Assembly: GCF_028583425.1 (NCBI RefSeq)
Contig: NC_072801.1
Span: forward strand, 23,332,001-23,396,000
DNA from: Eublepharis macularius
Taxonomy: Eukaryota; Chordata; Lepidosauria; Squamata; Eublepharidae
Length of the DNA: 64,000 nt
Direction: 5' to 3'
The position numbers and the translations under genes were made by a program. The stretch's first letter is position 1. Each line of letters opens with the position of its first letter. This document shows, piece after piece, positions 10,741 to 23,600 of this stretch. The notes beneath the pieces are model-generated. The model ran no database searches. It saw nothing but the letters and a program-made list of their open reading frames with translations, and had not been told where the DNA came from.

Positions 10741-10930
10741 AGCTGGCATTGCATAATGGTTAAAGAGTTGGGCTAGGAAATGAGGCAACCAGGTTTGAAT
10801 CTCGGCTCTGACATGAAAGCTTGCTTGGACACCCTAGATCTATCATGGTCTCTTAGCCTAACCTATCTTACTTACCAAGTCTGTGGTGGAGATAGACTGG
10901 AGAAGGGGCAAACAGTGCAATAAGCTGCTT
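10741..10930 (+). repeat. tRNA-derived (MIR-like) SINE
   Basis: It has an A-box-like GCATAATGGTTAAAGAGTTG and a B-box-like CAGGTTTGAATCTCG at tRNA spacing, followed by the conserved body TCTTAGCCTAACCTATCTTAC. This is a pol III SINE in sense orientation. Confidence 0.7.
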
Positions 10931-11327
10931 TTGGGCCCCATAAGTACATTTTCTTAAGAGGACCAGCCACTGGTTGGGCCTTCGGGGACATCCTGAGAGG
11001 TGAGCATCTACTGATGGGAATGGTTATGTACCATTAACAGTTCTATGGGGGAGGAAACGTTGGCATCTTGTAGCAGAGAAATGCTAAGGTGTGTGAAGTT
11101 GGATCTGTTATCCTTTCCTCTTTGACACTCTTACTAAAAGTATAGGGACCCTGCTGTCTGTTATAGTTAGGCGTGAATACTGTGTTGATAGTTTTCTTAC
11201 CTGTGTCATTCTTGGTAGGAGAATGTATGCTTCCTTATTGCTGCATATGATGATAAGCGTAAGGTGGGTCATGCACAGCCATTCATGGAGTGGGAATAAA
11301 CTGTCCTCTGCTAGTAGTAAAATAGGG

Positions 11328-11578
11328 AAATAATAATAATAATAGATTTATATACCACCCTTCAGGATGACTTTACACCCACTCAGAGCAGTTTACAAAG
11401 TATGTCATTATTATCCCCACAACAAAACACCCAGTGAGATGGGTAGGGCTGAGAGAGATAGAAGCTATGACTGACCCAAGGTCACCCAGCTGGCTTCTAG
11501 TGGAGGAGTGGGGAATCAAGCCCAGTTCTCCAGATTAGAGTCCCAACACTCTTAACCACTACACCAAACTGGTTCTCA
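11328..11578 (-). repeat. tRNA-derived SINE with LINE-type tail
   Basis: Read on the minus strand it begins with CCAGTTTGGTGTAGTGGTTA (A box), then GGGCTTGATTCCCCACTCC (B box) and a body with CTGGGTGACCTTGGGTCAGT. It ends in the LINE-like TATATAAATCTATTATTATT. It is well preserved. Confidence 0.8.
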
Positions 11579-11959
11579 GCACTATGCAGGCTCATTGCTG
11601 GGCATATGATCTTTTTTCTTTGAAATAGTCTAATAAGAGTAGTCATTTCAGGAAGCATTATATACAGACATTTTCTTGCCCAGGAATGTGGCACAGTTAT
11701 CTCCGTAAGGATAATCCAGGCTCATCATGGTTTAATGAAGCTGTGGTTTGAACAGCAGCAGCTGCTGGTGCCTCCTGTCTCCTTGGCACATGAATGCCCT
11801 GTTCACAAAAGGAGCAACAAACGGTTCTCTATGCCCTCCTGATTTGTGCCTTCTTGCACAAGAGGGTCTGGGGTTTGCAACAGACAGCTGGTAAATAAAA
11901 AGCTGTGCCCTTGATCTGGGCAGAAGGGATTTTCAACTGAAGAGTTAAAAAAAAAGCAC

Positions 11960-12073
11960 AGCAGCAGACTATTAGTATGATATTATTTTAGAATTATTGT
12001 TTTCTTGTTTTTATTGATTTTAACTGTTGTTCACCATCCAGAGCCCCTGAGGATGGGCGGTTTATAAATCGAA

Positions 12074-12110
<37 letters not shown>
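11960..12110 (+). repeat. CR1/L2-type LINE tail plus (GAT)n
   Basis: TTTTATTGATTTTAACTGTT, then CAGAGCCCCTGAGGATGGGC and GGTTTATAAATCGAAATGAT match the GCCCTGAGCCC...GGGCGGTATATAAAT ends of sauropsid LINEs. The terminal (GAT)n run spans 12074-12108, about 11 units. Confidence 0.65.
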
Positions 12111-12111
<1 letters not shown>

Positions 12112-12761
12112 TTTAAAAGAAATGAGTAAAGGAGATTTGTATAAATGTCTGGGTAGTTTTGTTGCTATTGGAATAGTATTGGTTTTTGCAAGAGTGGAGA
12201 AAATCTGTAAGAAGTACTAGATGTGGCATATTTTGGTCCCTTGCACCAGTAGTGTTGGTCTACCATGAAATTCTGAAATGTGTCTTGCTCACATTTGTGA
12301 GCTGTATGCTTCAGAGCATAGCTATGAGAAATGTTGCAGTTTGGGCCAAAGACGTTATTGGCAGCTTAGCATGTAATACATTAAGAAATGGAAAATACAC
12401 CATGCTTGCAAGGTCTGGAGATGACTTTAGAAATAAACAAAACCCACACAAAGATTTTAACTAGAAGACAGTGGCATTGCATTACTGTCTTGAGACAAGA
12501 TTGACCTATTTACTGTACTGTTCTCTCAGACTTACCCATTATCCTGTCTTATGTCCAAAGGAGACCAACATCAATGTTAAAACAAAAATTACAGGCTCAA
12601 ATCCACTTCAGAAGTTTAAAAATATATTCCTGGATTGAGGGGGGGGCACATGGATGTTGGAAACTGTATAAATTGTCAAATGTGATTTGCAGGTGTGTGT
12701 TATGCTGTTGTTTTTGTTGCTCCGGGAAGCTGCTGCCAGTGGGAGCTTTCTACCTCATATA

Positions 12762-12985
12762 TGTAGTGGTGGTGAGTGCCCTCAAGTCACAGCTGACATA
12801 TGGCGACCCCTGGTGGGGTTGTTCATGGCAAGAGACTAACAGAGGTGGTTTGTCATTGTCTGCTTCCGCAACTTTGGTCTTTGTTGGAGGTCTCCCATCC
12901 AGTTACTAACCAAGGCCGGCCTTGCTTAGCTTCTGAGATCTGATGAGATCAGGCTCACCTGGGCTATCCAGGTCAGGGTACCTCA
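12762..12985 (-). repeat. 5S rRNA-derived SINE (5S-Sauria type)
   Basis: The minus strand reads GCCCAGGTGAGCCTGATCTC, then ATCAGATCTCAGAAGCTAAG and CAAGGCCGGCCTTGGTTAGT, then TGGATGGGAGACCTCC. These are the internal promoter region of 5S rRNA (CTCGGAAGCTAAGCAGGG...TTGGATGGGAGACC). The SINE body ends with GGGGTCGCCATATGTCAGCT. The whole unit is present. Confidence 0.9.
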
Positions 12986-13854
12986 AATATATGCCGAACA
13001 ACAAATTGTGTGTCCAACAGTTACATTTGACAGTTGACTTGCAAGTCCGGTCAAAGCACACGTGTTATGTTGATATATTTGATGGCCTGTATGTGCAAAT
13101 TAAAAGCTGTAGGGTTTAAAGTGGCCCTGCAAAGTGATGCCAGCAAGGCCTTACCTGGGTGGGAGGTAGATGTATAAAACTGATGGGGAAGAACTGCTGA
13201 TTCTCATTTTAGTAACGATAAATCTGAAAAGCAAGATAAATAAGAGGTCAGACACACTAGCAAGCAATTTCAAGGGGCAGCTTAATTTAATTTTTTCTCT
13301 CTTTTACTAATTTCCCAATAAAGACTGAACCATGTAAAGACTCTCTGTGTGGGTGAGAGCTCTTCCTTGCTGTGAAAGTCAGTCTTGTGAATAATAATAA
13401 CCGCTCTTCTAAACAGATGTTCTTATATATGTTTCCTTTTGTCCTTGTCAAAGCCTTCTTCGGCAAGTAGTAGAAAAACATGTGTGCTGATCTTTGGGGG
13501 GGTGGGGTGCATCAGAGAATGTTCATTAGGCTGGACACAGAGTGGACAAAGCCAAGCACTAGTGGCTTTGCCATTCCACCAGAGGAAAAAAATGGTTGTG
13601 TGAGTTGTTTCTGAAATACCGTCGAATAAAAGCAAGATGTGCACTACCAATTGTAGCTTGTCATTTTTCATGATTACAAATGTAACCATAAATGATAAGA
13701 ATTGTGTTATATAAATATGGATTTGTTCAGGGGATCTAAATGTTTAATCCGGTACTGTCCACCAAGTATACAGCATTGTCATCAAATACCACCCAAGCCA
13801 CAAATAAAAACTTGACATGAAAGCAGCTCTGAAGAGGAGGCAAATTTGGTTTAT

Positions 13855-14420
13855 ACAGTTTCAGGTGGGTAGCTCTATTGGTCTGTAATAGTAGAGAAAA
13901 ATTCACTCCAATAGCACCTTAAAGACCAATACATTTTCCCAGAGTGTAAAATTTCATGAGCCAAAGTTCACTTTGTCAGATTCCTATTTGACAAAGATCC
14001 AGAGGAGTTAGCCGTGTTAGTCTGTAGTAGCAAAATCAAAAAGAGTCCAGTAGCACCTTTAAGACTAACCAGTTTTATTGTAGCATAAGCTTTCGAGAAT
14101 CACAGTTCTCTTCGTCAGATGCATGGAGGGAAAAAAGAAACTGGTCAGATATAGAGGATATATATATGATATGATATCAGAAGGAGCTGTTTGCATCTAC
14201 TCCGCCCTCCCCTCTCCTCCTCTATATCTGACCAGTTTCTTTTTGCCCTCCATGCATCTGACGAAGAGAACTGTGATTCTCAAAAGCTTATGCTACAATA
14301 AAATTGGTTAGTCTTAAAGGTGCTACTGGACTCTATTTGACGAAGTGAGCTTTGGCTCATGAAAGTTTATACTCTGGAAAACTTTGTTGGCTTTTAAGGT
14401 GCTACTGAATTCAAATTTTG
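13855..14420. mobile_element. Older palindromic element, split by a younger one
   Basis: The left arm (about 13855-13992) reads CCAATAGCACCTTAAAGACC, then CATGAGCCAAAGTTCACTTT. The right arm (14333-about 14415) reads GAAGTGAGCTTTGGCTCATG, then TTTTAAGGTGCTACTGAATT. The arms are inverted copies of each other. A 340-bp related element sits at the centre. The CTGACGA-stem-GAAA layout suggests descent from Penelope-like terminal repeats; the family call is inference. Confidence 0.65.
13993..14332. mobile_element. Younger palindromic element with 9-bp target duplication
   Basis: CTATTTGAC occurs at 13984-13992 and again at 14333-14341, directly flanking it. Its inverted arms, about 115 bp each (14044-14158 and 14218-14332), differ at only a few positions and are separated by a 59-bp spacer. 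Each arm contains CTGACGAAGAGAACTGTGAT followed by TCTC and AAAGC (left arm read on minus, 14089-14118; right arm on plus, 14258-14287). Sequences ending AAGGTGCTACTGGACTC are very common in sauropsid genomes. Confidence 0.75.
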
Positions 14421-16804
14421 GTTTATATAGGTGTAGTTATAATAGATGTATACGACACAGAAATTTCAGGCATATGGTAACTCTGATGTCAGGTTATGTA
14501 CCTTTCGGCTGTGTGCCACTTTTTTCAGGGCTTGGGGAAGACATTTAAGATCTGGGACTTTAACCTCCAGGACAGGATGAGCAATACAAAACAGCCTTCC
14601 TCCACTAGCTGTTCAAAGCCATAGCTAAAGGGGAGAAAGAGCTACCTAAAATCCCACATGACCCTGTTAAGCATCACTAGATTAGCAACGTCCAAACCAC
14701 TGAGCTGTAGTTGATTCAATAGTTCGTTAATGTTTAATTTTCACTAAAACTTGTATGTATTCCACCCTTCTACCAAGGCTGTGAGGTTACAGTGTCTCAT
14801 TCTCTCCTTACCTTAACCTTGGGAGATAATGTAGACTGACTTGTGGTGGCCCAATATTATCAGTTGGACTTCATGGCTGAACAGATTTGAAGTCAAGCCT
14901 CCACAGTCCGCGTGTGAGACTTTGTCTTGAAGTAAATCTTAAATATTATTGGAAAAAATGCTTCTGCATTCCTGTTTACAGAAAAGCAAATAAATGTTAT
15001 TAAAGAAGCATGAAAGTGGTAATGGTACCTCTTCATTGGATGACTAGAGACTGCTTTCTTAACACTTCAAAAGAACGAAAATATTTATCTGAGATACAGA
15101 TCTTTCTCTTGTGCTTGCCTTGGCATACATGGGATGTTTAAATAGGTACATAAAAATGTACAAGGAAACACAGGAGCTTTGCTTGCATATCAAAGTGATG
15201 TTCTAAAAATAAGTTGATAACTGCTAGCTGTATTGACCCAAAGTAGTTCACACCCAGCGCTGATGTAGATTCATAGGCTAATGTTCTTCCTACATTTGGG
15301 GCTGCTTCCCCCTCCCCAGCCTTTGCAATAAATGGCTGAGGGAGGCAGGTTTAACAGGGCTTATTTATAGTACTTGGTAACTGGAGATTTGCCACCACTG
15401 ACTTGATCACCATTGGCAGTTTTCACATGGTTCCTCCAGCATTCCAGTTATGGCCATTTCCATACAGATACCATGCTTATCCCATCTGTGTATTGAAGAT
15501 ACAGATGGGAAAGGCTGTATTCAGGATGTTCAGGACATGGCTCAAAGATGATGCTTTGCCACAGAACCTGCTTGCAGTTCAGTCTGTTTACCGCACAACC
15601 CACAACAGCTGTGGTGGGGTGGTAAATTTGGGTTGAATTATTAGGTAGGCAACCACGCAAATGCTTCTCCACCTGCCAAGTGGTGCACAGATCCTGCTTT
15701 ACCGAATGAATAGGCTGAAATGGCCTGTAACAGCTAGCTTGTCCAAGCACTACTGCCACATGGTCTTAAAAATGTTTTTCTTGCAGGTTTTCCGGAATTG
15801 AGGTTTTAAGGAGATGAGATTGCAGAAGTTGACATTTCTGCATGCCGTCTGAAATTACAGTCTTTGTTTATTGCATGGTAGGAGGGAATGGAGATTCTCC
15901 CCCCTCCCCAATTTTTTTTGTAAAAGTTTGTGTTCTTCTAAGGAGTAAACTGTAAATTCATGATTCACCCAAAATACTTGTGCCAGTTACAGATCTAGTC
16001 ATGGAGATAAATGGTACATAGTTTATGAGTATAGCCTACATAGCAAATAGCTAACAAAACATTTAAAAACCTTTCAGGCCATTCCCCTTACCCCTGGTGA
16101 GGAGTTTTGTAAGTGGAAGAACACCAGGAATAAGATTTCATATTCACCTTCTAAACACACATTCTGTTAAAGACATAAGCTGTTGAGAGCTATATTTTTC
16201 ATAAATGCTTTGTAAGTTTCTGAAAGCTATTTAAACATGGTTATGACCAGCCTTACCATTCACCATCTCGAGTTGGCTACTTTGAGCATCAGAGGATAGC
16301 CCAGTTGCTGTAGCCACAGGTGGGAAGCCAGATTGCGAGTTCAGTGCTCTAGACTGAAACTGGGTGGAGGATAGGAGTACACACAGCTATTAGAGGGATC
16401 TCGGAAGCAGGAGATAAGGAAGAAAGAACTACCCTCCTGCTGCTCCTGGGATTAGGTGTGGGATGTGGGTGAGTGAACAGCGGGTGGTAGTGCTGAGAGG
16501 CACAGTGAGAAGCAATGTGCTGTGCATGCCAACATGGAAAGCTGGCTGGTAGTGCCATTAAGATGGTCTGGAAAAGACTTAGGGCTGGGGTAGTGGTGGT
16601 GGATAAACTGGGCTTGCCAGGTGCTCCAGGGATGTGAACAAGGAGAGGCATTTTAGTTACTTACTTGAGGCCGACTTCTGCTTTTTGAGGAATGAAAGGA
16701 TTCAGTGTTAAACTCAGAAGTATTAAGGAGACGCTCATGGCATGCATGTTTTGGTTTACTGACATTAAATGCTGTACATTTCATTTTCACACACAGCTTT
16801 TCCA

Positions 16805-16885
16805 TGTCACCATTATTTATTTTATTTATTCCCCGCCCTCCCCACAGGGGCTCAGGGCAGCTAACAACATTCAAGAAATACATTA
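16805..16885 (-). repeat. LINE 3'-tail fragment
   Basis: The + strand reads TTATTTTATTTATTCCCCGC, then CCTCCCCACAGGGGCTCAGG. This is the reverse complement of the CCTGAGCCCC...GGGCGGGGAATAAATAAA tail of CR1/L2-type elements. Confidence 0.65.
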
Positions 16886-19800
16886 AACCATTATTTAGTA
16901 TTTGATGGAAGTCTGCATTTCTTGTGTTTGTTTGATTAAGGCCCTTGACAGACACAGGGCTGAGAGCTCCAGCTCAGGTCTGGGAAGTAGGAGGGTGAGC
17001 TTGCATTATAGAAAGTAGGAACAATCTCAATCCCATTTTTCTTCCTTTTACTGAACAAAAACTCTTACGGAGAAATGAGTCTTGCAGGTTGCCTAGGAAA
17101 ACAACAACAAAAGCACGCGTTTGGAGGGCAGAAATTCTGCAGTATGGCATTGTAGTTTGTCCTTGCTGAAAAGCTAATTAGTAGGTGAGAGTTAAAGTGC
17201 CATGGAAACCTGTAACTATAAATAAAACACTGAGGGGAAAGGGTTCAGCATTCTCTGTGAATGAGAAATTAAGGGGTTAAATATTGTGGGCTGGCTGAAG
17301 GAGCTTTGTCCAATAATTTCAAACGCTGCCACTGACTGACAATGGGAGCTTTAAGAGGCTGGATTAGATTCGTCTGATCCTTCTGGCTTTGTTGAGGCCG
17401 GGAAGCCATTTTGGGATTCTGCAGTGTGGAAACAGAAGGAATGTGCTGTCAACTCTCAAACTTCTCTTGAATTATTGGACTGCGATTCAGGCCTGTCCTT
17501 GGAGCACGGTGCTGGACTAAAGGATCTCTTCCTTCCTCATGTGTGGGATGAGTGACGTGAGGTTTTGAAAAGATCCAGCTTTGAAGGTGGACCCATGCTG
17601 TTGTTTTCTGATCATCTGTGCAATAGGTCTGATGGTTTTTTACCTGGTCAACTCGAGTTTGTTTTGTAACCTGCGGTAAAGCAAGAAGTTAATTTTACTT
17701 ACCCCCTTCACTTCAGAGAATCTTGGTTAGTGATTGCTTTAGTAACTGGAGGGGACTGGTTTTATTCATGAGCAGAACAGGTTCTCTTTAAATCACAGCC
17801 ACTTTACAAACCTGTGAAGTGAAACATGTCATTTTAATTTGGTGCATGGTTCATTTAGTCAGAATCTTTTAAAAAATAAACTTCACGATTAACTGCATAG
17901 TTACTAGCTTTTGTGCTTCCTAAAATTCAGATTAAATTAGAAATGTTTAAATATCCTGATGTGTTTTCCCATTTGACATCTCCAGATTCTATTTGTATGT
18001 CAAAACACGTGATTTTTGTAGGTTGCTGTTTTAGAAAAAAGTTCTCTGCATGCTAATGCGTGACGTTTGTACTATATTTTGTATTTCTGTTGTTTTCTCA
18101 AAGCTCTTTGCTTTTCAGCCTGTTTTAAGATGGGAAGGGGTGTGTTAAACACTGCAAATGTTAGATACTCCTTGTAAGTGGTCTCTAGTCGCACATTTTT
18201 TATATGAACTATTTAATTACTTTTTTAAAAAATTAACCTGGTTAGCATGTAAGCCCTTGAAGCAGCAACAAAGTTTTTTAAAGTCAGCGTGCACTGGCTG
18301 TTTTGTTACTTGGATTACGTATATTCTGATGTGTTGTAATGAAGAAAGGGCTTGTCTTGTTTCAAGGAGTGGTTTGGAATGCACATGTTTTGCATACTAC
18401 AGCTTGAAAACAGAAGTTTTAAAAGTCATTTAGAATAGCAGGTCTTTGTAAAACCACTGAGGCAGATTGGTTTTCTTAATGCTTGATCAAAAATAACTGT
18501 AATCCTAATGTGGAGACCAAGTTTTTTGCCTTTTATATTATTTCTAACATTTCCTTATATGGTGAGAGTTTCAGCTACGCCACTCTGAAAATAATACCTA
18601 ATTTCTGTAAATCCTAGTCCCCTCTTTCCTTTAATCGAAAGTAAAAGTAAACTTGCAGTATTCTTTGGGGCATATTCTTAGCTGTGCATGCAGAGAAGTT
18701 TGATTTCCCATTCTTCACCACAACCTATGAATGGAGGGACAAAAAAGAAAAGGATGTCCATGGTTCTGAATTCATTTAAACAATTGCAGTCAATGGACAT
18801 ATAACAAATTGGTTTCAGGGACAAGCTTAACCACTTCTGCTTAAGCAAGCTTGCTATGCAGGGAATTTTTCTGCACTTCCATCCCACCACTCAAATCTGT
18901 TATGAGAAATAAGAGGAAGGAAAGAGAGAACCTGACTTATGTCTTAATCAGTTTTGAAGTTTATGCAAAAAGAGAAAGTAGAAGCATGGGAGTTTTTTTC
19001 TTTTTTTCTTTTCTTTTTCTTTTTTCTTTTGTTTGAAGTCCATAATTTACTTGAGCCATCTCTTGGAATGTCAAAAGCACTGCAGAATCTAGAGGAGCAC
19101 ATTGGTTTTGTTGCATGAGCCGGAGTTCTTTATCTCCTGTACATGTTTATTTGCCTAAAAGAGGCTGCCAATCTCTGAAACTGTAGTCTACGGGTCTAGA
19201 CAACAGGGGCACCCCAGGACATTCTGCTCAGCATGCAGGGTAGTGTTTTCCACCCACAGAACTTTGCTGAGCTCCCTAAGGTGTTGGCAATGCTACTGGG
19301 CCTCTGCTTGCTTCTAATCCACCTGGCCAAGTATTGCCTTCATCTCTTTCTCTCCTCCCACCTCCCTGAACACCATTATAGATATTGCACTTGCATTCAT
19401 CCTGTTGCCTACCCTAGCAGCAGCTCTATGAATCTTACAGAATGGTGTGAAAGGAAGGCCAACCTCCTTTTGGGGAGGGTTTTTGGATCAGTCGGCAACT
19501 GGTCTTGGCAAACTCTCTGCCTACCCGCCCCCCAGGCCTCTGTACTCTGGTACCTGATAATTCTCCCCTACCCTACGCTCAGTGTTTCTTCTTTCAAGCC
19601 CTATCCCCTCTGCTCTGCTCCTGTTGGCCTTGATTTTTCTTGTTTTGTTTGGTACACAGGACAGGGACTATGTCCCTCCTGTGCTTGCTTCTAGTCTACC
19701 ATAGATTTTTTTTCCAGTTGCTAGTGAAAATCCTCTTCTCTTCCATGCTTAGGTCAATGTACCCTTTCAATATGAGGCTTTTCCTGTATTCAGGCTGGTG

Positions 19801-19984
19801 TTCCTAACTGCCACTGCCAATTTACCCCAATCAATTTACCAGTCTCTTTTCCCAATCCCTGGCAAATTGAAGTGTGTGATAGGAGAATAGGGGTTCCCTC
19901 AGCTCAACCTTTTTTCCTCATATGCATGGCTTAATTTGCACTGTCCTTGGAGTGCTAACAAGTATTGTAAGGTCAACATCATGT

Positions 19985-20110
19985 TCTGAAGCACCTATAA
20001 AACTAACAAAATTAGTTAGTCTTATAGTCTATAGTCTCAGACCCTGACCCTACCACTAATTTTGTTAGTCTTACAGGTGCTACTGGACTCTTGCTCTTTT
20101 CCACTGCTAT
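19985..20110. mobile_element. Palindromic element fragment (same family as 13.9-14.4 kb)
   Basis: AGCACCTATAAAACTAACAA with AATTAG on the left is mirrored by ACTAATTTTGTTAGTCTTAC with AGGTGCTACTGGACTC on the right, about 40 bp apart. It is a small third copy of the AAGGTGCTACTGGACTC family with most of both arms lost. Confidence 0.6.
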
Positions 20111-20479
20111 AGACAGACTGTCAGGGCTACTCATCTTAATTATGTTTTGAGTTTTGAATATAAGACATGAAAAGTTTGAGAAGAGAGCTCTTCATTTTAG
20201 TGACTTAGTTGTGTCAAGTTTCTGCTTTCTGGTTGGTGAAGATATATACCTGTATAATTTTAGTACCCAAATCCAAGCAAGTCTGAAGCCTCCTTTATAA
20301 ATATGTTAAAGTGACTATTTAACTTGTCAGATATTGTCTCAAAGTATGGACTTTATTAGGACAACAAACAGTTACTACATCAACGGGCTAGTTACAAACA
20401 CAGACTGTTACTGTGAAACAAATGAACTTTTAGAAAGGTTATTCCATTTTTTTAAGTTAGGTAAAGGTTCTGTAGTAAC

Positions 20480-20690
20480 AGCCTTGGTAGCTCAGATTAG
20501 CCCAATCTTGTCAGAGCTTGGAAACTAAGCAGGGATGGTACTTGGATTGGAGACTACCAAGGAAGACTGGGGCTGCTATGCAGGGGGTGACCATGGCAAA
20601 CCACCTCAGCTCATCTCTTGCCTTGAAAACCTCGTGAAGTGGAACGTCATGGGGATCATGACTCCATGGCATACTTTATCTTTGAAGGTT
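20480..20690 (+). repeat. 5S rRNA-derived SINE, sense copy
   Basis: GCCCAATCTTGTCAGAGCTT, then GGAAACTAAGCAGGGATGG and TACTTGGATTGGAGACTACC match the 5S rRNA gene from box A through box C. The body includes GGCAAACCACCTCAGCTCAT and ends AACGTCATGGGGATCATGAC. This is a second copy of the family at 12.8 kb, in the opposite orientation. Confidence 0.9.
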
Positions 20691-23600
20691 CTGTAAATGT
20701 GAATGATTCACGGAACGGTTGATGTCTTTGGCTTTTATCCTGGAATACCATGATCAACCTACAGTTTCAACAATTGGCAAAAAAAAATGAAACAAAAATA
20801 CGGCAAAGTAAAAAAAACTTTGCAAGATATTTCAGGTTCAATAATTTTATTCTTAGTGTAATGGGGAAAAAATGGGCAAACTCCAATTAAGTCAAAAATT
20901 TCCATCCAGACATGGAGACCAAGATTCTTTTTAATGTTAATCTTAGATTTCAAAACCCAGCATTCAAGGACAAGATTGCAAAGACTGATACACAAAAGCG
21001 TTATCTTTCTTTCATGTGGGCATTAGCAAGCTGCAAGGGAAATTTAGCCTGGGATTCTTATTTTAAGAAAAGCTTTTTACTGGACTGGAGGACCAGCAGG
21101 GTAATTAACAAAGGTGAAAAGGGAGAAACACTTGAGGAATATGTTGAACTGGCAAATGCAGGTAAACATGAGCTACATATAGCATATCACCTCAGTATTG
21201 CTTGATACCTCTGCCCCATTTTGACAGAGTGTGGGAAGACATAAGCCACAGGGCTTATCAAAGACCTGGTTTGCCAAGGTATATGTTAAATAAATCTTAT
21301 ATAGCAAAGGGAAGATGTTGGATAGACCAATGTTTTAATATTTTTATTTACAACGGTCCTTCAATGTTCCCCTTAGCCTAACCATACTTTGAGTAGGTCT
21401 GCTTTCCCCCTGTAACTTGTTTTCAGCCTTCTCTTTGGCTTCTTGAGTTTTGACTCTCAGCAACCAAAGGAAACAACAGAGCTTATCTCCTGTTGCAGCT
21501 TCTAACTGTATTCAGAACCTCCCAGTTTCCTTTCTTTATGATGCGTCCTCAAGAATTTGTCTTTACTCAACAGAAGGAAGATGGCTAAATTAGCTCCTGG
21601 TGGGAGTTTCCAAGTGTCTTGTTGTTCGTTGCTGGTTGCGATAGGGGCGAAATTGCCTTCAGAAAGCAGCAAATATATATTTAGTTTTCAGTTCTTGGAA
21701 TGTTGCCCGATGCACAACTGTGAGAAAAGAGTTGTGAAGCTTAAAGAGCTCCTCTTTGACTTGGGTAGAGGAATGTCTGCAAATAGGAGCAATGTACCCA
21801 GTTCCTGTAGAACTCAGACGCAGCCTGTGTTTGTGCCTATTAAAAATCTCTCCCTAGCAGTCTAATGTTTCATGTGTGGGGTATAGGAAGAGTGACGACA
21901 GCTGTTGAACAGCCAGATCAAAATTAGAGTTGTTGATGCAATGTTGCTTTATCAGTCACGGGTGTCTCTTAGTCCATGCTTGGGCCTGGGGGAGGGAAGC
22001 TGCAAACAAATCCCATTCTCAGTAAACTGTACTCTGTAAAGGACTCTGTAAATTGATAGTACTCTATAAATGAACAATAATTAGGTGTTTTGCAGTTCTG
22101 TGGAAGTAAATCTATTGGTCAGGCACAGGATTTATGCTTCCTGAATTAGACAAGTGATATGGAGAACCACAAGCTCTCCCTTTTCTGGCTCTTAAGTCTG
22201 GTCTGGCATAACCATTGAGTATCCTTAACAACAATACACTCATACCAGACACTGAAATGAGTTTCTTATCCTGACTTCAGTCTCTAGCTTAAAAGGGAAC
22301 AGGTAGTTGCACCTGTCCAGATGTAACACTATATGATAGTTTAACACTCTCTGTGAAAGAAAAGTGCATATAAGCCTGCAAAGCGCACTCGGTTGTGCAC
22401 CCAGTTGTGATTTGTTTCTAGTGCCATATATTTCTGCAGAACTACAAAAGTTCAGATTCAAGATTTTCTAAAAATCTTGTTTGTGGAGCAGAATATCAGG
22501 ATTGCACAAGTGCATTTAAAATAGTGCTTGTCAACTTGTGTTGCTCAGGTGTTCTGCGTGTTCTGGTGCGTCAGCATCCTCTTTGTTTTTCTACCGATAA
22601 TTGCATAAGTAATTAGCTCTGCAACCAGGGGCTTTGCAATCTAGAGAGACTTACATGCTCTTTATGCATTCTCAGTGCCCTTACTTTGCAGGAACACCTA
22701 CTGTTTACTTTGGTCATTTCTAGAAAGTTGCATCCCCAGATTGCATTAGCACCTTGTGAGAAGGCTGGTTGGGTGAATGTTAACTCTCCATGTGTTCAAG
22801 GTTCTCACTTTCCTATTTACAGGAAATGCACCTTTAATGCTATAGTGCTCACTTTCCAAAAGGAAGTAAACACTTACCAATATACTTTTTGTATTCAAGA
22901 TAGTATAACACGGGTATATGTTTTTATAATTAATTTTTCAGCCTGTTTAGACTTGTTGTTATGGAGCAGATTAAAATGACTTCACACATGAGCTTTGCAA
23001 ACCCTTGTTTGAACTGCTTGTCTTATGTTAAAAATAAACATTGAGTTACATTTAGTTTTAGTAAATTCAGTCTTTCTGGTGCTAGGTAACAGCTGATCTT
23101 CCTCCCCTCTTTTCCTTCTGCATTCCTTCCAATACAGAACAAGGATGCTTACCTCACTCAGTATATTACTTGACAACATTGTATACAGTGTCAGTCTACA
23201 GTTACTTTGTTTCTAAACTCTGCAGAAGACTTCCCCTTAGCCTTATTCCCCCACCCCCTTTTTTTTTTGGCCTGCACATCTACAAAGGATAGAGTGAATA
23301 CTACCAGGTGAAAAGTTTTGTTCTGGTTGGGTCTTGGACATCATGCAGGAAGCTTGGCGCTTGTTTTCTTATGAAGCCTCATTGCAACAGGTTTCAAAAC
23401 CCCAGGGTTGAGGGCCCAAAAGTTTTTAGAGTTGTACAAGTATAAATCCAGCACCTTGAACTGTGTGTGGAATCTTATTTTAAAAACCCAACAGAACAAA
23501 CTTTGGAAGACCAGTACACTGGCATGTAGCATTGAGTAAGCTTTCAAAAGACTCTGTAGGCCACCTTTTGATCAGAAGAAATATCACATTTAATATACTG

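Noticed and set aside
19233-19694. 153-codon + strand open frame in SUN1 intron 1
   Set aside because: It is rich in Leu, Pro and Ser from a C/T-rich stretch, has no homology I recognise and no splice signals that would join it to SUN1.
12762-20690. Possible 5S rRNA genes
   Set aside because: Both matches lack the full 5S gene, carry SINE bodies and have many changes, so they are 5S-derived SINEs.
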